In this document: piece by piece, positions 35,428 through 36,490 of the stretch
Layout: each line of letters starts with the position of its first letter
Position numbering within the stretch: the first letter of the stretch is position 1
IMG/VR virus record: IMGVR_UViG_3300009128_000064
Location: 1-36,490 of that record
From: a virus
Length of the DNA: 36,490 nucleotides
Direction: 5' to 3' (one strand)
Program-made: the position numbers and the translations under genes
The notes under the pieces: generated by a model
The model's input: only the letters and a program-made list of their open reading frames with translations
Told to the model about the DNA's origin: nothing
Databases searched by the model: none

Positions 35428-35643
35428 ATGTCCCAACAGCGCCAACTTCGCCCAGGCGACCTCGTTCGTTCCCGAGTCAGCAAATACTTCTCGGGTCTCG
35501 TCATCTCATCTCCCTATGTCCTCCCCGCCTGTGGTGATCGAAGCGAGACCGAGTGCGTCAAGGTCAGGTGGTCCTCTGGCTTCACCGACATGGACTATGT
35601 CACCAAGAACCTCGAACTTCTATCGGCAACAAAAAAGACGTAA
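35428..35643 (+). CDS. Small SH3-like protein of the PGDLV type
   Basis: 71 aa. LRPGDLVRSRVSKYFSGLVI and CVKVRWSSGFTDMDYV carry the barrel pattern; the C-terminal codons L-S-A-T-K-K-T are a 3'-end repeat, in the same frame as in the relative at 32493. AAAAGGAG ribosome binding site. Confidence 0.75.
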   Translation: MSQQRQLRPGDLVRSRVSKYFSGLVISSPYVLPACGDRSETECVKVRWSSGFTDMDYVTKNLELLSATKKT

Positions 35644-35647
35644 ATAA
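35622..35647 (+). repeat. 3'-end repeat copy overlapping the stop
   Basis: ATCGGCAACAAAAAAGACGT and AAATAA; it merges directly with the AAATAAAGC box of the next promoter. Confidence 0.75.
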
Positions 35648-35650
35648 AGC

Positions 35651-35678
35651 TTGACGACCACCAGAAGTGTGGTATTGT
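35651..35678 (+). promoter_or_regulatory. Early-type promoter with AAATAAAGC upstream box
   Basis: AAATAAAGCTTGACG; TTGACG 35651-35656, 16 nt ending TGG, TATTGT (35673-35678). Confidence 0.88.
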
Positions 35679-35686
35679 TACTATGC

Positions 35687-35700
35687 GGGGAGATGACCCC
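35687..35700 (+). promoter_or_regulatory. 5' leader hairpin
   Basis: GGGG, loop AGATGA, CCCC, 2 nt from the predicted +1 at 35685. Confidence 0.6.
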
Positions 35701-35714
35701 AATAAGGAGAGACG

Positions 35715-36188
35715 ATGAAAACTCAAGCAGCAATCAAGAAGATCAACACCCGAGCAAAGAAGGTCGGAGTTAAGGTCGATATTTTAGCACCCTCACCTAA
35801 CGACAGCAGAAACGCCTACTATGCCGAATTCGAAGGCAGTGGTCAAACCATTTCGTTCCATGGCAGTCTCAACGGACGAGATGAGATCCACCTCATCAAG
35901 GTCACCCGCCACGGAGATGTGAGCGATCCTCATACGGACTACTTCGCAGGGTCTTTCGTGGAGAACATCACTCAGGCACTCAACTGGGTCGCCCCACTGC
36001 CGCCGAAATATCCCGCAGGCAGTCTTGTCCGCTTCAAAGACAACAAGCGGAACATCCGCTCGAATGTTAACGGCAAGCTTGCGCTGGTCACCAAGGCAAG
36101 ACCTCTGCAAGTCGAATTTGTAGGTGAGTCCAAGCCAAATAAATATATCCTCACTTATAGCGAACGAGATGTGGAGATCGCAAAATGA
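35715..36188 (+). CDS. Hypothetical protein with C-terminal SH3-like segment
   Basis: 157 aa. The N-terminal half is alpha/beta (KINTRAKKVGVKVDIL, YYAEFEGSGQTISFHG). From about residue 98 it has YPAGSLVRFKDNKRN, GKLALVTKARPLQVEFVGES: the same PG[SD]LV barrel, here fused to another domain as in the protein at 9922. AAGGAGAG ribosome binding site. Confidence 0.75.
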   Translation: MKTQAAIKKINTRAKKVGVKVDILAPSPNDSRNAYYAEFEGSGQTISFHGSLNGRDEIHLIKVTRHGDVSDPHTDYFAGSFVENITQALNWVAPLPPKYPAGSLVRFKDNKRNIRSNVNGKLALVTKARPLQVEFVGESKPNKYILTYSERDVEIAK

Positions 36189-36340
36189 GCATCATCAAGA
36201 ACATCTTCCTCTATCCAATTTCTCACCCTTGTGCGGGGGAGTTACGAGCCACCACTGCCTGTGTGATGCTCGCAGGACTCTTCCTCCTCGGTTGCTATGT
36301 TGACGGCTATTACTGCGAAGTTCACGGCATCTGCGAATAA
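36185..36340 (+). CDS. Small membrane protein, Cys-rich tail (51 aa)
   Basis: ATGA overlap with the previous gene. One hydrophobic helix (TTACVMLAGLFLLGCYV) and a tail with three more Cys. LLGC resembles a lipobox but is deep in the sequence. Confidence 0.55.
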   Translation: MSIIKNIFLYPISHPCAGELRATTACVMLAGLFLLGCYVDGYYCEVHGICE

Positions 36341-36360
36341 CCGGCAACAAAAAGAATAAA
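36341..36360 (+). repeat. 3'-end repeat copy
   Basis: CCGGCAACAAAAAGAATAAA, immediately after the TAA stop; the closest match to consensus. Confidence 0.85.
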
Positions 36361-36367
36361 TAAACCC

Positions 36368-36395
36368 TTGACAATAGTTAGAATGGTGGTATTGT
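36368..36395 (+). promoter_or_regulatory. Early-type promoter
   Basis: TTGACA (36368-36373), 16 nt ending TGG, TATTGT (36390-36395). Confidence 0.88.
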
Positions 36396-36403
36396 ATATT
36401 TGA

Positions 36404-36417
36404 GGGGAACGGACCCC
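36404..36417 (+). promoter_or_regulatory. 5' leader hairpin
   Basis: GGGG, loop AACGGA, CCCC, 2 nt from the predicted +1 at 36402. Confidence 0.65.
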
Positions 36418-36430
36418 GAGGAGAAACAGA

Positions 36431-36490
36431 ATGAGCAACAACCCTGAATTCGATTTCCATCTTGATCGTTTCCTCACTGAGACCCAGACC
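36431..36490 (+). CDS. Start of a gene cut by the window end
   Basis: ATG 36431 follows GAGGAGAAAC. Twenty codons are visible (MSNNPEFDFHLDRFLTETQT); the frame is open at the edge. Nothing can be said of function. Confidence 0.65.
   Translation, partial: MSNNPEFDFHLDRFLTETQT

Noticed and set aside
1-36490. CRISPR array or tRNA genes
   Set aside because: No regularly spaced 25-40 bp repeats with unique spacers and no cloverleaf-like segment with a T-loop were seen; the tandem repeats at 20637 and 20864 have no spacers.

Overview
The window reads as a stretch of a large tailed-bacteriophage genome infecting a Gram-negative bacterium. Genes are short, tightly packed and often overlap at ATGA/TGATG junctions; all but one lie on the + strand. 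Typical phage auxiliary genes are present: HNH and GIY-YIG nucleases, two orphan DNA methyltransferases, ThyX, a DUF3310 protein, thioredoxin, glutaredoxin, a lytic transglycosylase, two ClpP-like proteins, and a GroEL-type chaperonin. No capsid, portal, terminase, tail or polymerase gene was recognised and no tRNA gene was seen, so the phage assignment is an inference. Pilin-like and type III secretion-like proteins point to a Gram-negative host but do not identify it.

Layout. 1-6100: HNH nuclease end, zinc-ribbon protein, IMPDH/GMP-reductase enzyme, small sigma-region-4-like regulator, acidic repeat protein, ClpP-like protein 1 and a 606-aa unknown. 6100-9840: two DNA methyltransferases, a 530-aa chaperonin, then a C-terminally anchored coiled-coil protein. 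9840-20280: many small unknowns, glutaredoxin, a minus-strand J-domain protein, an envelope-related block (PilX-like pseudopilin, HExxH membrane protein, ClpP-like 2, lytic transglycosylase), ThyX, DUF3310 and thioredoxin. 20282-21270: about 1 kb without convincing genes, holding a purine tract, 29-bp direct repeats and 10-bp phased repeats; a candidate origin or other cis-acting site. 21270-24050: a MoxR-type AAA+ ATPase and its VWA/metallopeptidase partner, each behind a near-identical promoter. 24050-32700: a field of very small genes, many membrane-anchored, plus SH3-like, HAD, GIY-YIG and CCHC zinc-knuckle proteins. 32700-35320: a probable virion/late block in which three consecutive genes look like axial proteins of a type III secretion system (two needle-like C-termini and a YscI/EscI-type inner rod), flanked by small proteins sharing an N-terminal K-T-K-x-x-L-R-x-I-I-R-E-E motif. 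35320-36490: further early-type promoters and small genes.

Control. At least 17 sigma-70-like promoters can be read. One class is very uniform: TTGAC, 16 nt, TGGTATTGT, usually followed at +1 by a short GC hairpin with a purine loop. A second dispersed element, close to CGGCAACAAAAAGAATAA, sits at or just after the 3' ends of more than 20 genes and is read in all reading frames. A third element, CTATTTA(T/G)TTGA, precedes several putative virion genes and may be a late promoter. Together these suggest a genome of small expression cassettes with standardised ends. The strongest candidates for an undescribed system are the type III secretion-like cassette and this paired 5'-hairpin / 3'-motif architecture.
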